Below, piece after piece: positions 8,260-14,939 of a DNA stretch of 64,000 nt. Source of the stretch: Thermus sediminis (GTDB taxonomy: Bacteria > Deinococcota > Deinococci > Deinococcales > Thermaceae); contig NZ_QURO01000004.1 of assembly GCF_003426945.1 (NCBI RefSeq), forward strand, positions 1 to 64,000, read 5' to 3'. Positions within the stretch are counted from its first letter, which is position 1; every line of letters begins with the position of its first letter. The notes below the pieces were generated by a model. The model ran no database searches. It was given only the letters and a program-made list of their open reading frames with translations, and had not been told where the DNA came from. Both the position numbers and the translations under genes were made by a program.

Positions 8260-8604
8260 CTAGGGCAGGGTGAAGCTCCCGCCCGAGCGGCTTTGCACCT
8301 CCACCCGGAAGAACTGCCCCGTCCAGGTGACCTGGCAGGAGGCCACCCCAGGCCCGGGGTCCGGGACGCTGTAGCTTCCCGCCGCGAAGCCGTCCGTGCA
8401 GTCCCCGCCCACAGGGGAGGCCCCGGGGTCCTCGGCCACATGGGCCCAGGCGGCCTTCAGGACATTGTGGGCGTGGGCCAGGGCCAGTCGGTCCTCGGCG
8501 AGCCTGCGAGCGCTTAAGAGGTTGGCTATCAGAAGCGAAGCGAGGACCCCGATGGCAGCTAAAACCACGACGATTTCTGGAAGGGAAAATCCCTTGTTGA
8601 GCAT
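8260..8604 (-). CDS. Type IV pilin-like protein
   Basis: 114 residues, secreted and processed by prepilin peptidase. A short leader MLNKG, then FSLPEIVVVLAAIGVLASLLIANLLSAR, the N-methylated hydrophobic helix with Pro at position 4 and Glu at position 5 of the mature protein. The C-terminal half has three Cys (DCTDGF, ASCQVTW), enough for one disulfide, and the GFAAGSYSV motif shared with the neighbour PilA4 (GFTAGSFSV), so the two arose by duplication. A hairpin terminator lies between them, so this gene may be expressed less than pilA4. It could be a second pilus subunit; Thermus is known to make a wide and a narrow pilus. Confidence 0.85.
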   Translation of the reverse strand: MLNKGFSLPEIVVVLAAIGVLASLLIANLLSARRLAEDRLALAHAHNVLKAAWAHVAEDPGASPVGGDCTDGFAAGSYSVPDPGPGVASCQVTWTGQFFRVEVQSRSGGSFTLP

Positions 8605-8615
8605 ATGGGCCTCGG

Positions 8616-8646
8616 TGAAAGAAGGGGGCAGGATTACCCTGCCCCC
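8616..8646 (-). terminator. Hairpin after pilA4
   Basis: On the minus strand GGGGGCAGG-GTAAT-CCTGCCCCC, a perfect 9-bp stem with a 5-nt loop, followed by TTCTTTC. It lies 20 nt after the pilA4 stop and before the next pilin start, so it probably limits read-through. Confidence 0.6.
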
Positions 8647-8666
8647 TAGGCGGTTAGTAGCTCAGG

Positions 8667-9020
8667 TTAGGGGAACGTCTTAGAGAAGTTGCCGGGAGCG
8701 GTGACGGTAATCGTGAAGCTATCGGGGCCGGTAGCGTTGTAAGTGCAACCCACACCAGCGGGAGCCTGTCCAACGCTAAAGGAACCGGCCGTGAAGCCAT
8801 CGGCGCAGTTTGTGTCGTTGATGTCCTGGGCTGAATGCTGAGGACTCTCGGCCAGATAGGCGGCGACCACCTTGTAGACGTTCTGCCCATGGGCCACCGC
8901 CGCCTGCTGGGTGGCCGTGCGCCGGGCGTTGAGCAGGTTGGGCACCAGCACCGCCGCCAGGATGCCGATGATGGCGATGACGATCAGGAGCTCAATCAGG
9001 GTAAAGCCTTTAGTCCGCAT
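8667..9020 (-). CDS. pilA4: Major type IV pilin
   Basis: 117 residues. Leader MRTKG, then the canonical FTLIELLIVIAIIGILAAVLVPNLLNAR with Glu5, which forms the pilus core after cleavage and N-methylation. The globular part has two Cys (NCADGF, GCTYN), consistent with the pilin disulfide loop. In Thermus the main pilin PilA4 supports twitching and natural transformation. It has its own TTGACA promoter about 130 nt upstream and a GGAG site (AAGGAGAAGAAAGT-ATG). It is the last but one gene of the pilus cluster, separated from the minor pilins by a terminator. Confidence 0.88.
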   Translation of the reverse strand: MRTKGFTLIELLIVIAIIGILAAVLVPNLLNARRTATQQAAVAHGQNVYKVVAAYLAESPQHSAQDINDTNCADGFTAGSFSVGQAPAGVGCTYNATGPDSFTITVTAPGNFSKTFP

Positions 9021-9152
9021 ACTTTCTTCTCCTTAGGGTTTTCCGCGCCTTCATCCATTCGCGCGGCCATGAGTGCCTGGAGCCGATTTGCCTACCGAAC
9101 CTTAACCTTGCGCCTTACTGCCCTAACCGCTTCCCACCTCCTTTCTAGCTCT

Positions 9153-9181
9153 ATCTTTTGGCCCCTTGGGGCCCTTGTCAA
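9153..9181 (-). promoter_or_regulatory. pilA4 promoter
   Basis: On the minus strand a perfect TTGACA (9181-9176), 17 bp and AAAGAT (9158-9153). The -35 box starts right at the foot of the upstream terminator. A 5' leader of about 125 nt follows, unusual among the mostly leaderless genes here, so it may hold regulatory structure. Confidence 0.65.
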
Positions 9182-9199
9182 CCCCCCTTTTGGGGGGGT
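9181..9199 (-). terminator. Hairpin ending the minor-pilin operon
   Basis: On the minus strand ACCCCCCC-AAAA-GGGGGGT, a stem of at least 6 G:C pairs plus A:T, 43 nt after the last minor pilin gene. The T-tract is short (TTGACA follows), so the strength is uncertain. Confidence 0.5.
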
Positions 9200-9241
9200 C
9201 ATCCTCAGGATGGGGGAGGGGTGTTAAAACCATGTGAAAAG

Positions 9242-9859
9242 CTACGGGACGTTCCGGGGGTAGACCCGGATGGTATAGGCCTCGTTGGGACCGGGGACGC
9301 GCAAGGTGCGCCCCGCTTCCTGGGCTTTGAGCCGGATGTTGAGGGTAATGGAGGTGGGGGAGGCGCCCACCCGGAAAGGGGCCAGGTTGGGGTCGTTGTC
9401 CACCAGGTCCAGCACCACGTAGGGCTGGGCGTTGCTGAAGGTGGCGGTGTTGCACCCTAGGTTGCTGAGGCGGTACTCCCTGAGCATGAGGGTGTGGGTG
9501 TCGGCCCAGGGGTCGGGGGCCTTGTAGTCCTCCCCGACCCCGGACCGCGGTTCTAGGCGGTAGGCCCTTAGGGCGCATTTTCCCGGGTTTACGGGGTCTG
9601 GCACTAGGACGGCTAAGCAGGTGGGGGGAGCGCAGGCTTGCCCGTTTAGGGTGGTGGAGTTGAACACCCGTTGCGCTTCCTGGAGGGTGTCCGCCAGGTA
9701 GCCCGCGGCGTCCTTGAGCTCCTCTAGGAGTTGCGCCTGTTTGCGGGCGAGGCGGTTGGCCCCTAAGCTCCCCTGGGTGAAGGCGAGGAGGGCGGCGGTG
9801 AAGACGGCCAGCACCGCCAAGGCCACCAGGGTCTCCAGCAGGGAGAATCCCTTTCTCAT
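9242..9859 (-). CDS. Minor pilin / pseudopilin, PilW-like
   Basis: 205 residues from ATG 9859, which overlaps the previous stop (ATGA). Leader MRKG, then FSLLETLVALAVLAVFTAALLAFTQGSL with Glu5, then a long amphipathic helix (KQAQLLEELKDAAGYLADTLQEA). Three Cys lie in the globular region (GQACAPPTC, KCALRAY) with one more (LGCNTAT). The size and the longer globular domain fit the PilW / GspJ class, which sits at the pilus tip complex. It resembles PilA3/PilW of the T. thermophilus transformation cluster; the exact match needs a search. Confidence 0.85.
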   Translation of the reverse strand: MRKGFSLLETLVALAVLAVFTAALLAFTQGSLGANRLARKQAQLLEELKDAAGYLADTLQEAQRVFNSTTLNGQACAPPTCLAVLVPDPVNPGKCALRAYRLEPRSGVGEDYKAPDPWADTHTLMLREYRLSNLGCNTATFSNAQPYVVLDLVDNDPNLAPFRVGASPTSITLNIRLKAQEAGRTLRVPGPNEAYTIRVYPRNVP

Positions 9860-10278
9860 AGCGGCCACTCCCGGTAGAAGGTGTAGGTCCTGCCCCCGCC
9901 CTCGAGGGTGAGCCTCACCGCCACCAGGCGGCAGGGACCCGGGGAGCAGGCCACCGTGCAGGTGTACCCCGAGGAGGGGTCCCCGGCGCAAGGGGCGAAG
10001 CTAAGGGGCTGGGTCGGGTCCAGGCGCCCCGCCGCCGCCAGGGCCACGCTGAAGCCAGCGGTCTGGCCCAAGGGGGGAAGGCGGAGCGCGTTATTGTAGG
10101 TGCTCTCCCTCCTTGCCCGCTCCAGGTAGTCCTTGGCCACCACCACCGCCCGGGCTTCCAGGCTAGCGCCCCGGTTCACCTGGAAGACCCCGAGGAGCCC
10201 CCCGAGAATGGCGGCGCTGAGGAGGCCGAAGACGGCGAGGGCCACCAGAAGCTCCAGCAGGGAAAAGCCCTTTTTCAC
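9856..10278 (-). CDS. Minor pilin, PilV/GspI-like
   Basis: 140 residues. Leader MKKG, then FSLLELLVALAVFGLLSAAILGGLLGVFQ with Glu5. Short region ARAVVVAKDYLERARREST, then two closely spaced Cys pairs (APCAGDP, YTCTVACSPGPCRLVAV). The size and the FSLLE(V/L)LVAL start match PilV/GspI-type minor pilins. Overlaps both neighbours by 4 nt, so it is translated within one operon. Probably the counterpart of Thermus PilA2. Confidence 0.83.
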   Translation of the reverse strand: MKKGFSLLELLVALAVFGLLSAAILGGLLGVFQVNRGASLEARAVVVAKDYLERARRESTYNNALRLPPLGQTAGFSVALAAAGRLDPTQPLSFAPCAGDPSSGYTCTVACSPGPCRLVAVRLTLEGGGRTYTFYREWPL

Positions 10279-10718
10279 CGCACCACCACCCTTCCCGTCA
10301 CACCGATCACGTGCACGTTCCTCATGAGCCCTGGGTAGCGGGCGTGCTTAAGGGTGAACTTCTTCAGGGGTGCGTCCGTGGTGCCGTACGGGGGGTGGAA
10401 GGCCACGTCCAGGGGTGGGAAGTTCCTGTGGTTGGTCCCGTCCACGATCGCTTGGGATAGCCTCTGGGTGGGGGCGTTGAGGTTGGCGCACTCGCCCCCC
10501 ACGGCAAAGCCCTCCCGCCAAACCCGGACGCACCTTGGGCTATTGGTTCGCTTGGCCTCGGTCCGGGCGTACTGGAAGGCCTGGGCCAGGGAGCGGGCGG
10601 CCTCGTCCAGCTCCGCCTGGGCCCGAAAGCGGAGGAGGTTGGGGGTTCCGAGGCCGGCGAGGAGGCCCAGGACGGCGAGCACGATCAGGAGCTCCAACAG
10701 GGAAAGGCCCCGCCTCAT
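10275..10718 (-). CDS. Minor pilin, GspH/FimT-like
   Basis: 147 residues. Leader MRRG, then LSLLELLIVLAVLGLLAGLGTPNLLRFRA; the GxPNL kink and AARSLAQAFQYARTEAKRTNSPRCVRV are hallmarks of GspH/FimT proteins. Two Cys (PRCVRV, GGECANL). FimT-like minor pilins can bind DNA in other naturally competent bacteria. Its ATG overlaps the stop of the comZ-like gene by 4 nt. Probably the counterpart of Thermus PilA1. Confidence 0.83.
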   Translation of the reverse strand: MRRGLSLLELLIVLAVLGLLAGLGTPNLLRFRAQAELDEAARSLAQAFQYARTEAKRTNSPRCVRVWREGFAVGGECANLNAPTQRLSQAIVDGTNHRNFPPLDVAFHPPYGTTDAPLKKFTLKHARYPGLMRNVHVIGVTGRVVVR

Positions 10719-12175
10719 AGGCGCCTCCAGGTGCCGGGTACGGCCACCACCCGGGTTCCCCCGCTGGCCACCCTAAGCCCTTGGAGCACCTGGGGATCGT
10801 AGACGATCTTGCCGCCCCCTTGGCCCGTGCCGGCGATCTGGGTCCAGCACTCGTTGCCGGTGCAGCTCTGCAAGTCCGCCACGCCCTCCACCACCACGGC
10901 CCCGGTTAGGACCGCGTTGCCCTGCTGGTCGTAATCCCCCGCCACGTAGATGAGCCCCCGGAAGCCCTGGGAGCAGGAGCCGTTCACCGTGAGGTTCCCG
11001 AGGACCACGAGGACGCCCGCCCCGCAGAGCCGGTTGCCCCCGGTGAGCTGGAGGGGCCCCCGGACCACCCTGATCTCCCAGTCCCGCAGGGTTCCGTTGA
11101 AGGAGGAAACAGGGGGGTACAGTTCCAGGAAGGCGGCCTTGGGCATGCCGAAGACGCGTAGGAAGAGCTCGTCGGGATCGTTGGGGACCATGCGGGAGTT
11201 TTCGGCCGCGCCGTGCAGGATCGCCCCCCTTCCGCTTGTGCCCATGGTCAGGGCGCTGGCCGCCCCCAGGACCTGGGGGACCAGGGGCGTGCCCTCGGGG
11301 ATGGCGGTGGGAGGGGGCCCCCTCCACTCCACGGCCACCCGTCCCGTGGCCAGGTCCACCTCGCGGAGGGTGCCCTCGAGGCCGTTCACTCTAATGGTCT
11401 GCCCTGGGATTAGGCCGCGGGCGTCGTTGAGGAACAGGGTGTCCGGGGGGCCATAGGACTTCACGCCAAACTGCACCAGGTGGACCTGGGCCCCCGGAAG
11501 GACGAGGTCCGTGGGGCCTGGGGTGAAGAGGGGGCTGAGGGTGAGGGTGTTCCCATCCTTGCCCTCCACCCGGTAGGTCTTCGGAGCGCCTCCGGTGGGG
11601 ATCTGCACGTAGCTACCGAGGGGGATCAGGGTGGCGTCCTGAACGCCTAGGGTGAAGCTCCCGCTTGGGGGCACGAGGAGGTTCAAGAACAGGCTAGTTG
11701 TGGTGACCTCGAGGAGCCCCGTGGCGCTCCCGAAGTCCTGGCCGATGACCTGGGCGTCCCCTCTGACCTCTATGCGGGGCCTCGAGGTGAGGGCAGCGGG
11801 GATGGCCCCTGTGAACCCGCAACTCACGGAAAAGGTCCGTTCTACTCGGGCCCTCGTCCCCCCAGACTGGGCCACCGCCTGAACCCTGACCGTTCCCCCG
11901 CCTGGGGGTACGGCCGTTTGCCCATCGGGGTACCTGTAGCTGGCCTCCAAGCCAGGGCCTAGGGTGTAATCCGTCGGCAGGTCTCTCCCGCACCGGACCA
12001 GGAGGGGAAGGGCCTCGAGGGCGCTTTCCGCCAGGGTAAAGGCCTGGTACGTGGCCCGCTCGGAGGCCCCGCCCCTTAGGGCGCCCAAGGCCATGTAGCC
12101 GGTGGCCGCAAGAAGGCTCGTGAAGACCACCATCAGGACCACCAGGGTAATAGGGGTTGCAATACCCTTCCTCAT
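10715..12175 (-). CDS. comZ: ComZ-like large minor pilin (transformation)
   Basis: 486 residues. A prepilin-like start MRKG, IATPITLVVLMVVFTSLLAATGYMALGAL, without the usual Glu5, then ATYQAFTLAESALEALPLLVRCG, the PilX-type start of tip minor pilins. The long remainder is rich in beta-turn repeats (Gly-Asn-Leu-Thr-Val-Asn and Val-Val-Val-Glu-Gly patterns) near the C-terminus (GAGVLVVLGNLTVNG, GAVVVEGVADL), suggesting a beta-solenoid. ComZ of T. thermophilus is a DNA-binding tip protein needed for natural transformation. Start 12175 is favoured because prepilin leaders are short; ATG 12184 is also possible. First gene of this operon; in the T. thermophilus cluster as I recall it comZ comes after the small pilins, so the order here may be changed. 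Confidence 0.75.
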   Translation of the reverse strand: MRKGIATPITLVVLMVVFTSLLAATGYMALGALRGGASERATYQAFTLAESALEALPLLVRCGRDLPTDYTLGPGLEASYRYPDGQTAVPPGGGTVRVQAVAQSGGTRARVERTFSVSCGFTGAIPAALTSRPRIEVRGDAQVIGQDFGSATGLLEVTTTSLFLNLLVPPSGSFTLGVQDATLIPLGSYVQIPTGGAPKTYRVEGKDGNTLTLSPLFTPGPTDLVLPGAQVHLVQFGVKSYGPPDTLFLNDARGLIPGQTIRVNGLEGTLREVDLATGRVAVEWRGPPPTAIPEGTPLVPQVLGAASALTMGTSGRGAILHGAAENSRMVPNDPDELFLRVFGMPKAAFLELYPPVSSFNGTLRDWEIRVVRGPLQLTGGNRLCGAGVLVVLGNLTVNGSCSQGFRGLIYVAGDYDQQGNAVLTGAVVVEGVADLQSCTGNECWTQIAGTGQGGGKIVYDPQVLQGLRVASGGTRVVAVPGTWRRL

Positions 12176-12209
12176 ACCCTTCATGATGGGGGCCCAGGCC
12201 CCGGCGTGC

Positions 12210-12264
12210 ATCCCCCAAAAGGGGGATACAACACCACCCCCTGCTGGCCTGGGCCAGCACGGGG
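12210..12264. repeat. Dispersed repeat 2, copy 1, upstream of the comZ-like gene
   Basis: First ATCCCCC-AAAA-GGGGGAT (12210-12227, a perfect 7-bp stem), then ACACCACCCC and TGCTGGCC-TG-GGCCAGCA (12242-12259) with outer CCCC/GGGG. The core CACCCC(A/C)TGCTGGC...GCCAGCA(T/C)GGGG recurs at 13790-13824. It occupies the promoter region of the pilus operon. Confidence 0.6.
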
Positions 12265-12300
12265 GCCCCGGCAGAAGGTGCCCAAGGGTATGATGGGCCT

Positions 12301-13491
12301 ATGCAGGAGGTCTACATCGTTTCCGCGGCCAGGACCCCCATCGGCCGGTTCGGGGGGGTCCTGAAGGACGTGAGCCCCGTGGAGCTTGGGGCCCACGCCA
12401 TGCGGGCGGCCCTGGAGCGGGCCGGGGTGGAGGGGAAGGACCTGGACCTCTACGTCTTCGGCAACGTCCTAAGGGCGGGGCACGGGCAGCTTTTGCCCAG
12501 GCAGGCGGCCCTTAGGGCGGGCATCCCCAAGGAGGTGGACGGGTACGGGGTGGACATGGTCTGCGCCTCGGGGATGATGGCCCTCATCAACGCCGACCAG
12601 TTCATCAGGACGGGGGAGGCCCACCTGGTCCTGGCCGGGGGGATGGAGTCCATGAGCCAGGCGGGCTTCTACCTCTCCCACCGGGCCCGGTGGGGGTACA
12701 AGTTCCTCATGGGGGCCCCGGAGGGGCTACAGGACATCCTCCTCCGGGACGGGCTTTCCGACCCCTTCACGGGGGAGGCCATGGGGGAGCAGGCGGAAAG
12801 GCTGGCCCAGGACTACGGGGTGGGGCGGGAGGAGGTGGACGAGGCCGCCTACCTCTCCCACCGGCGGGCCTGGGAGGCCACGGAGGGGGGCCTCTTCGCC
12901 TTTGAGATCGCTCCCCTCGAGGTCCCGGGGAAGAAGGGCCCGGTGGTGGTGGAGAAGGACGAGGGCATCCGCCCCGAGACCACCCTCGAGTCCCTGGCCG
13001 CCCTGAGGCCCGCCTTCCGGAAGGACGGCATCCTCACCGCGGGCAACGCCAGCCAGATCTCCGACGGGGCGGCGGCCCTTCTCCTGGCCTCGGGGGAGGC
13101 GGTGCGGGCCCACGGGCTTAAGCCCATCGCCAAGGTATTGGGCGGGGCCTGGGCCGCCGGGGAGCCCTGGCGCTTCCCCGAGGCCCCCATCCCCGCGGTG
13201 AGGCGGCTTCTGGAGAGGTTGGGCATGAGGATCTCGGACTTCGGCCTCTTTGAGAACAACGAGGCCTTCGCCCTGAACAACATCCTCTTCAGCCGCCTCC
13301 TCTCCGTCCCCTACGAGCGCCTCAACGTCTTCGGGGGGGCGGTGGCCCTGGGCCACCCCATCGGGGCGAGCGGGGCCAGGATCGTGGTGACCCTCCTGAA
13401 CGCCCTCCGGGTGAGGGGGGAGGAAAGGGGCCTCGCCGCCATCTGCCACGGGACCGGGGGGTCCACGGCGTTGGCGGTGGAGCGGGTGTAG
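12301..13491 (+). CDS. Acetyl-CoA acetyltransferase (thiolase)
   Basis: 396 residues, cytosolic. Catalyses reversible Claisen condensation or thiolytic cleavage of acyl-CoA. The acylated Cys lies in DMVCASGMMAL (about residue 89), the NEAFALN loop and the GHPIGASGARI histidine are intact, and the C-terminal Cys is in AICHGTGGSTAL. The last motif differs from the commoner CxGGGMG, so the substrate may not be simple acetoacetyl-CoA. The -10 TATGAT lies 6 nt before the ATG (leaderless). A DUF433 gene follows after 3 nt. A 3-hydroxyacyl-CoA dehydrogenase elsewhere in the window (49595) could act in the same pathway. Confidence 0.93.
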   Translation: MQEVYIVSAARTPIGRFGGVLKDVSPVELGAHAMRAALERAGVEGKDLDLYVFGNVLRAGHGQLLPRQAALRAGIPKEVDGYGVDMVCASGMMALINADQFIRTGEAHLVLAGGMESMSQAGFYLSHRARWGYKFLMGAPEGLQDILLRDGLSDPFTGEAMGEQAERLAQDYGVGREEVDEAAYLSHRRAWEATEGGLFAFEIAPLEVPGKKGPVVVEKDEGIRPETTLESLAALRPAFRKDGILTAGNASQISDGAAALLLASGEAVRAHGLKPIAKVLGGAWAAGEPWRFPEAPIPAVRRLLERLGMRISDFGLFENNEAFALNNILFSRLLSVPYERLNVFGGAVALGHPIGASGARIVVTLLNALRVRGEERGLAAICHGTGGSTALAVERV

Positions 13492-13494
13492 GGT

Positions 13495-13728
13495 GTGGTG
13501 GACCTCATCGTGGCGGACCCTGAGGTGATGGGAGGGAAGCCTGTAGTGGCGGGGACCCGGATCACCGTGGAGGAGATCCTCCGCCGCCTCGCCGCTGGGG
13601 AGAGCCCAGAGGCCCTCCTGGAAGCCCTCCCCCGGCTGACCCCGGAGGGCCTGCGCACCGCTTTGCTCTACGCGGCCGAGGTCCTCGGGGCAGAGAGGGT
13701 CTACCCCTACCCGGACCAAGCCGCGTGA
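13495..13728 (+). CDS. DUF433 antitoxin-like protein
   Basis: 77 residues, GTG start. It reads DLIVADPEVMGGKPVVAGTRITVEEILRRLAAGESPEALLEALPRLT, the DUF433 signature (D-P-x(2)-x-G-(K/R)-P-x-(I/V)-x-GTR-(I/V)) that forms a winged-helix fold. Such proteins are antitoxins of the VapB45/DUF5615 type. The GTG of the expected toxin overlaps this stop (GTGA), but the toxin is cut off after about 24 codons. So the antitoxin is now alone. Confidence 0.9.
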   Translation: MVDLIVADPEVMGGKPVVAGTRITVEEILRRLAAGESPEALLEALPRLTPEGLRTALLYAAEVLGAERVYPYPDQAA

Positions 13729-13796
13729 AGCGCCTCGCCGGCGAGGGGGTGGATGCTCCCGTGGTCCTTCGGTTACAGGAGGAACGGTTTATACCA
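13725..13796 (+). pseudogene. Truncated DUF5615 (PIN-like) toxin, 5' fragment
   Basis: GTG 13725 overlaps the antitoxin stop. The frame reads VKRLAGEGVDAPVVLRLQEE, the start of DUF5615 toxins (typically M-(K/R)-x-LAD-E-(N/G)-VD-x-P-(I/V)-V-x-RL-R-E). It then runs into the 12-bp palindrome of dispersed repeat 2 and stops. The rest of the nuclease domain is absent. Too short to be a working toxin. Confidence 0.65.
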
Positions 13797-13830
13797 CCCC
13801 ATGCTGGCTTGGGCCAGCATGGGGTATTAC
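13786..13830. repeat. Dispersed repeat 2, copy 2, at the toxin truncation
   Basis: CCCCATGCTGGC-TTGG-GCCAGCATGGGG (13797-13824) is a perfect 12-bp stem with a 4-nt loop, flanked by TTTATACCA and TATTACTT. No T-tract follows, so it is not a standard intrinsic terminator. Compare 12210-12264. It sits exactly where the DUF5615 frame ends. Confidence 0.65.
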
Positions 13831-13834
13831 TTCC

Positions 13835-14143
13835 CTAGAGGACCCCGTCCAGCTCAAAGGCCTCGAGGCGGAACTCCTCCAGGGCCACGCGGAAGGCCCC
13901 ATTTTGCGCCAGGAAGCGGGCCGCTGCCCACAGGGTTTCCTCCACCCACTTTGGGTCGTTCCCCAGGAGGCTCAGGCCCACCACCTCGTACCCCCAGGCG
14001 TCCAGGCCGTGGAGCCTGGCGGCGGACACGGGGAAGCGGGCCTTCACCCTCTCCAGGGCAGGCTTGATGAGGGCCCGCTTCTCCTTGAGGCTCCGGGCCC
14101 CGGTTTCCAGCCTGGCGGTGTAGAGGCCGAGGTACACCTTCAT
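13835..14143 (-). CDS. DUF503 (YlxP-like) protein
   Basis: 102 residues, cytosolic. It has the family pattern: an initial beta strand, then SLKEKRALIKPALERVKARFPVSAARLHGLDAWGYEVVGLSLLGNDPKWVEETL, i.e. S-LK-x-KR-x(n)-L and a later G-(L/V)-(S/A)-x-(L/V)-x-(N/S)-D. In many bacteria ylxP lies near infB/rbfA and helps ribosome assembly; here it stands alone. ATG 14143 has GGAGGG 6 nt upstream. The exact function in Thermus is not known to me. Confidence 0.8.
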   Translation of the reverse strand: MKVYLGLYTARLETGARSLKEKRALIKPALERVKARFPVSAARLHGLDAWGYEVVGLSLLGNDPKWVEETLWAAARFLAQNGAFRVALEEFRLEAFELDGVL

Positions 14144-14206
14144 GGGAGGTCCCTCCTAGTTTGCTTCGGTAGGCGCCCCGCTGACAAGGGCGGAGCGCCT
14201 TTGGGC

Positions 14207-14313
14207 TAAGTACCCCACCGCGGCTTTCGCCGCGGCGGGGGCCCCAAAAAGGCCTTGCCAGAGCTCCCACCTGGACATCCCATGTTGCGAAACCAACGTA
14301 CGGGCCCTTAGCC
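14207..14313 (+). repeat. Dispersed repeat 1, copy B
   Basis: Same two ends as copy A: TAAGTACCCCACCGCGGC-TTTC-GCCGCGGCGGGGGCCCCAAA and CATGTTGCGAAACCAACG...CGGGCCCTTAGCC. The right end provides TTGCGA (14285-14290), 18 bp and TAGCCT (14309-14314), six bases before the ATG of the MNT antitoxin gene. So the repeat seems to supply the promoter of the toxin-antitoxin pair. Confidence 0.75.
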
Positions 14314-14320
14314 TAAGGGT

Positions 14321-14608
14321 ATGGGCCTCGAGGAGGTGCGGGCCATTTTGGAAGCCCACCGGGGGGAGCTTAAGGCTCTTGGCGTTCGGGAGGTCTATGT
14401 GTTTGGCTCCATCGCCCGGGGCGAGGCCAGCCCGGAGAGCGACGTGGACCTCATCGTGGTGCTGGAGCGCCCTCTGGGATTCGCCTTCTTTGAACTGAAG
14501 GAGCGCCTGGAAGCCTGGCTTGGCCGATCTGTGGACCTCACAACCCCTGATGGCCTGCGGGAGGACCTCAGGGAAAGCGCTTTGCGGGGCGCCGTTCGTG
14601 CGGCCTAG
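14321..14608 (+). CDS. MNT antitoxin nucleotidyltransferase (MntA-like)
   Basis: 95 residues. The signature VYVFGSIARGEASPESDVDLIVVL (GS-x(10)-D-x-D) plus SVDLTTP gives the three metal-binding Asp. In characterised MntA-HepT pairs this enzyme adds AMP to a tyrosine of the HEPN toxin and blocks its RNase activity. Its last 11 bases overlap the start of the HEPN gene. The -10 TAGCCT, formed by the end of repeat copy B, lies 6 nt before the ATG, so the mRNA is leaderless. Complete, with no disruption. Confidence 0.93.
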   Translation: MGLEEVRAILEAHRGELKALGVREVYVFGSIARGEASPESDVDLIVVLERPLGFAFFELKERLEAWLGRSVDLTTPDGLREDLRESALRGAVRAA

Positions 14609-14939
14609 GGGCATAAAGGAGCGCTTAGGGGACATGCTGGCGGCCATCGCCAACATCCAGGCCTTTGTTCAGGGCCTGGACCAGGAGAGTTTTGTAAAGG
14701 ACACCAAGACCCTCCGAGCGGTGACCTACGAGTTTGTGGTCATAGGCGAAGCGGTGGCCCGTCTCCCCGAGGAGTTTTTGGAGGCTTACCCACAGCTGCC
14801 TTGGAGGGCCATAAAGGCCCTTCGGAACTACGCCGTGCACGAGTACGTTCGCCTGAGTCCACAGGTCCTTTGGCAGATCGTCAGCGAGGAGCTTGAGCCT
14901 CTTAAGCGGGAGCTGGAGCGCATCCTGAAAGACCTCTAA
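14598..14939 (+). CDS. HEPN toxin RNase (HepT-like, DUF86)
   Basis: 113 residues if translation starts at GTG 14598 (VRPRGIKERLGDMLAAIANIQAF), which matches the usual M-RP-x(2)-KERL-x-DML start of the family; ATG 14634 would cut the first helix. The HEPN motif is ALRNYAVHEY, exactly R-x(4)-H-x-Y: Arg and His form the RNase site, and the final Tyr is the AMPylation target in studied HepT. The all-helical fold shows in EFVVIGEAVARLPEEF and QIVSEELEPLKRELERIL. Overlaps MNT by 11 nt, so it is translationally coupled. Its stop codon overlaps that of bamA on the other strand. Confidence 0.92.
   Translation: MRPRGIKERLGDMLAAIANIQAFVQGLDQESFVKDTKTLRAVTYEFVVIGEAVARLPEEFLEAYPQLPWRAIKALRNYAVHEYVRLSPQVLWQIVSEELEPLKRELERILKDL

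Noticed and set aside
13797-13824. Perfect 12-bp palindrome considered as an intrinsic terminator
   Set aside because: No run of T after it; the core recurs upstream of the comZ-like gene, so it fits a dispersed repeat better.
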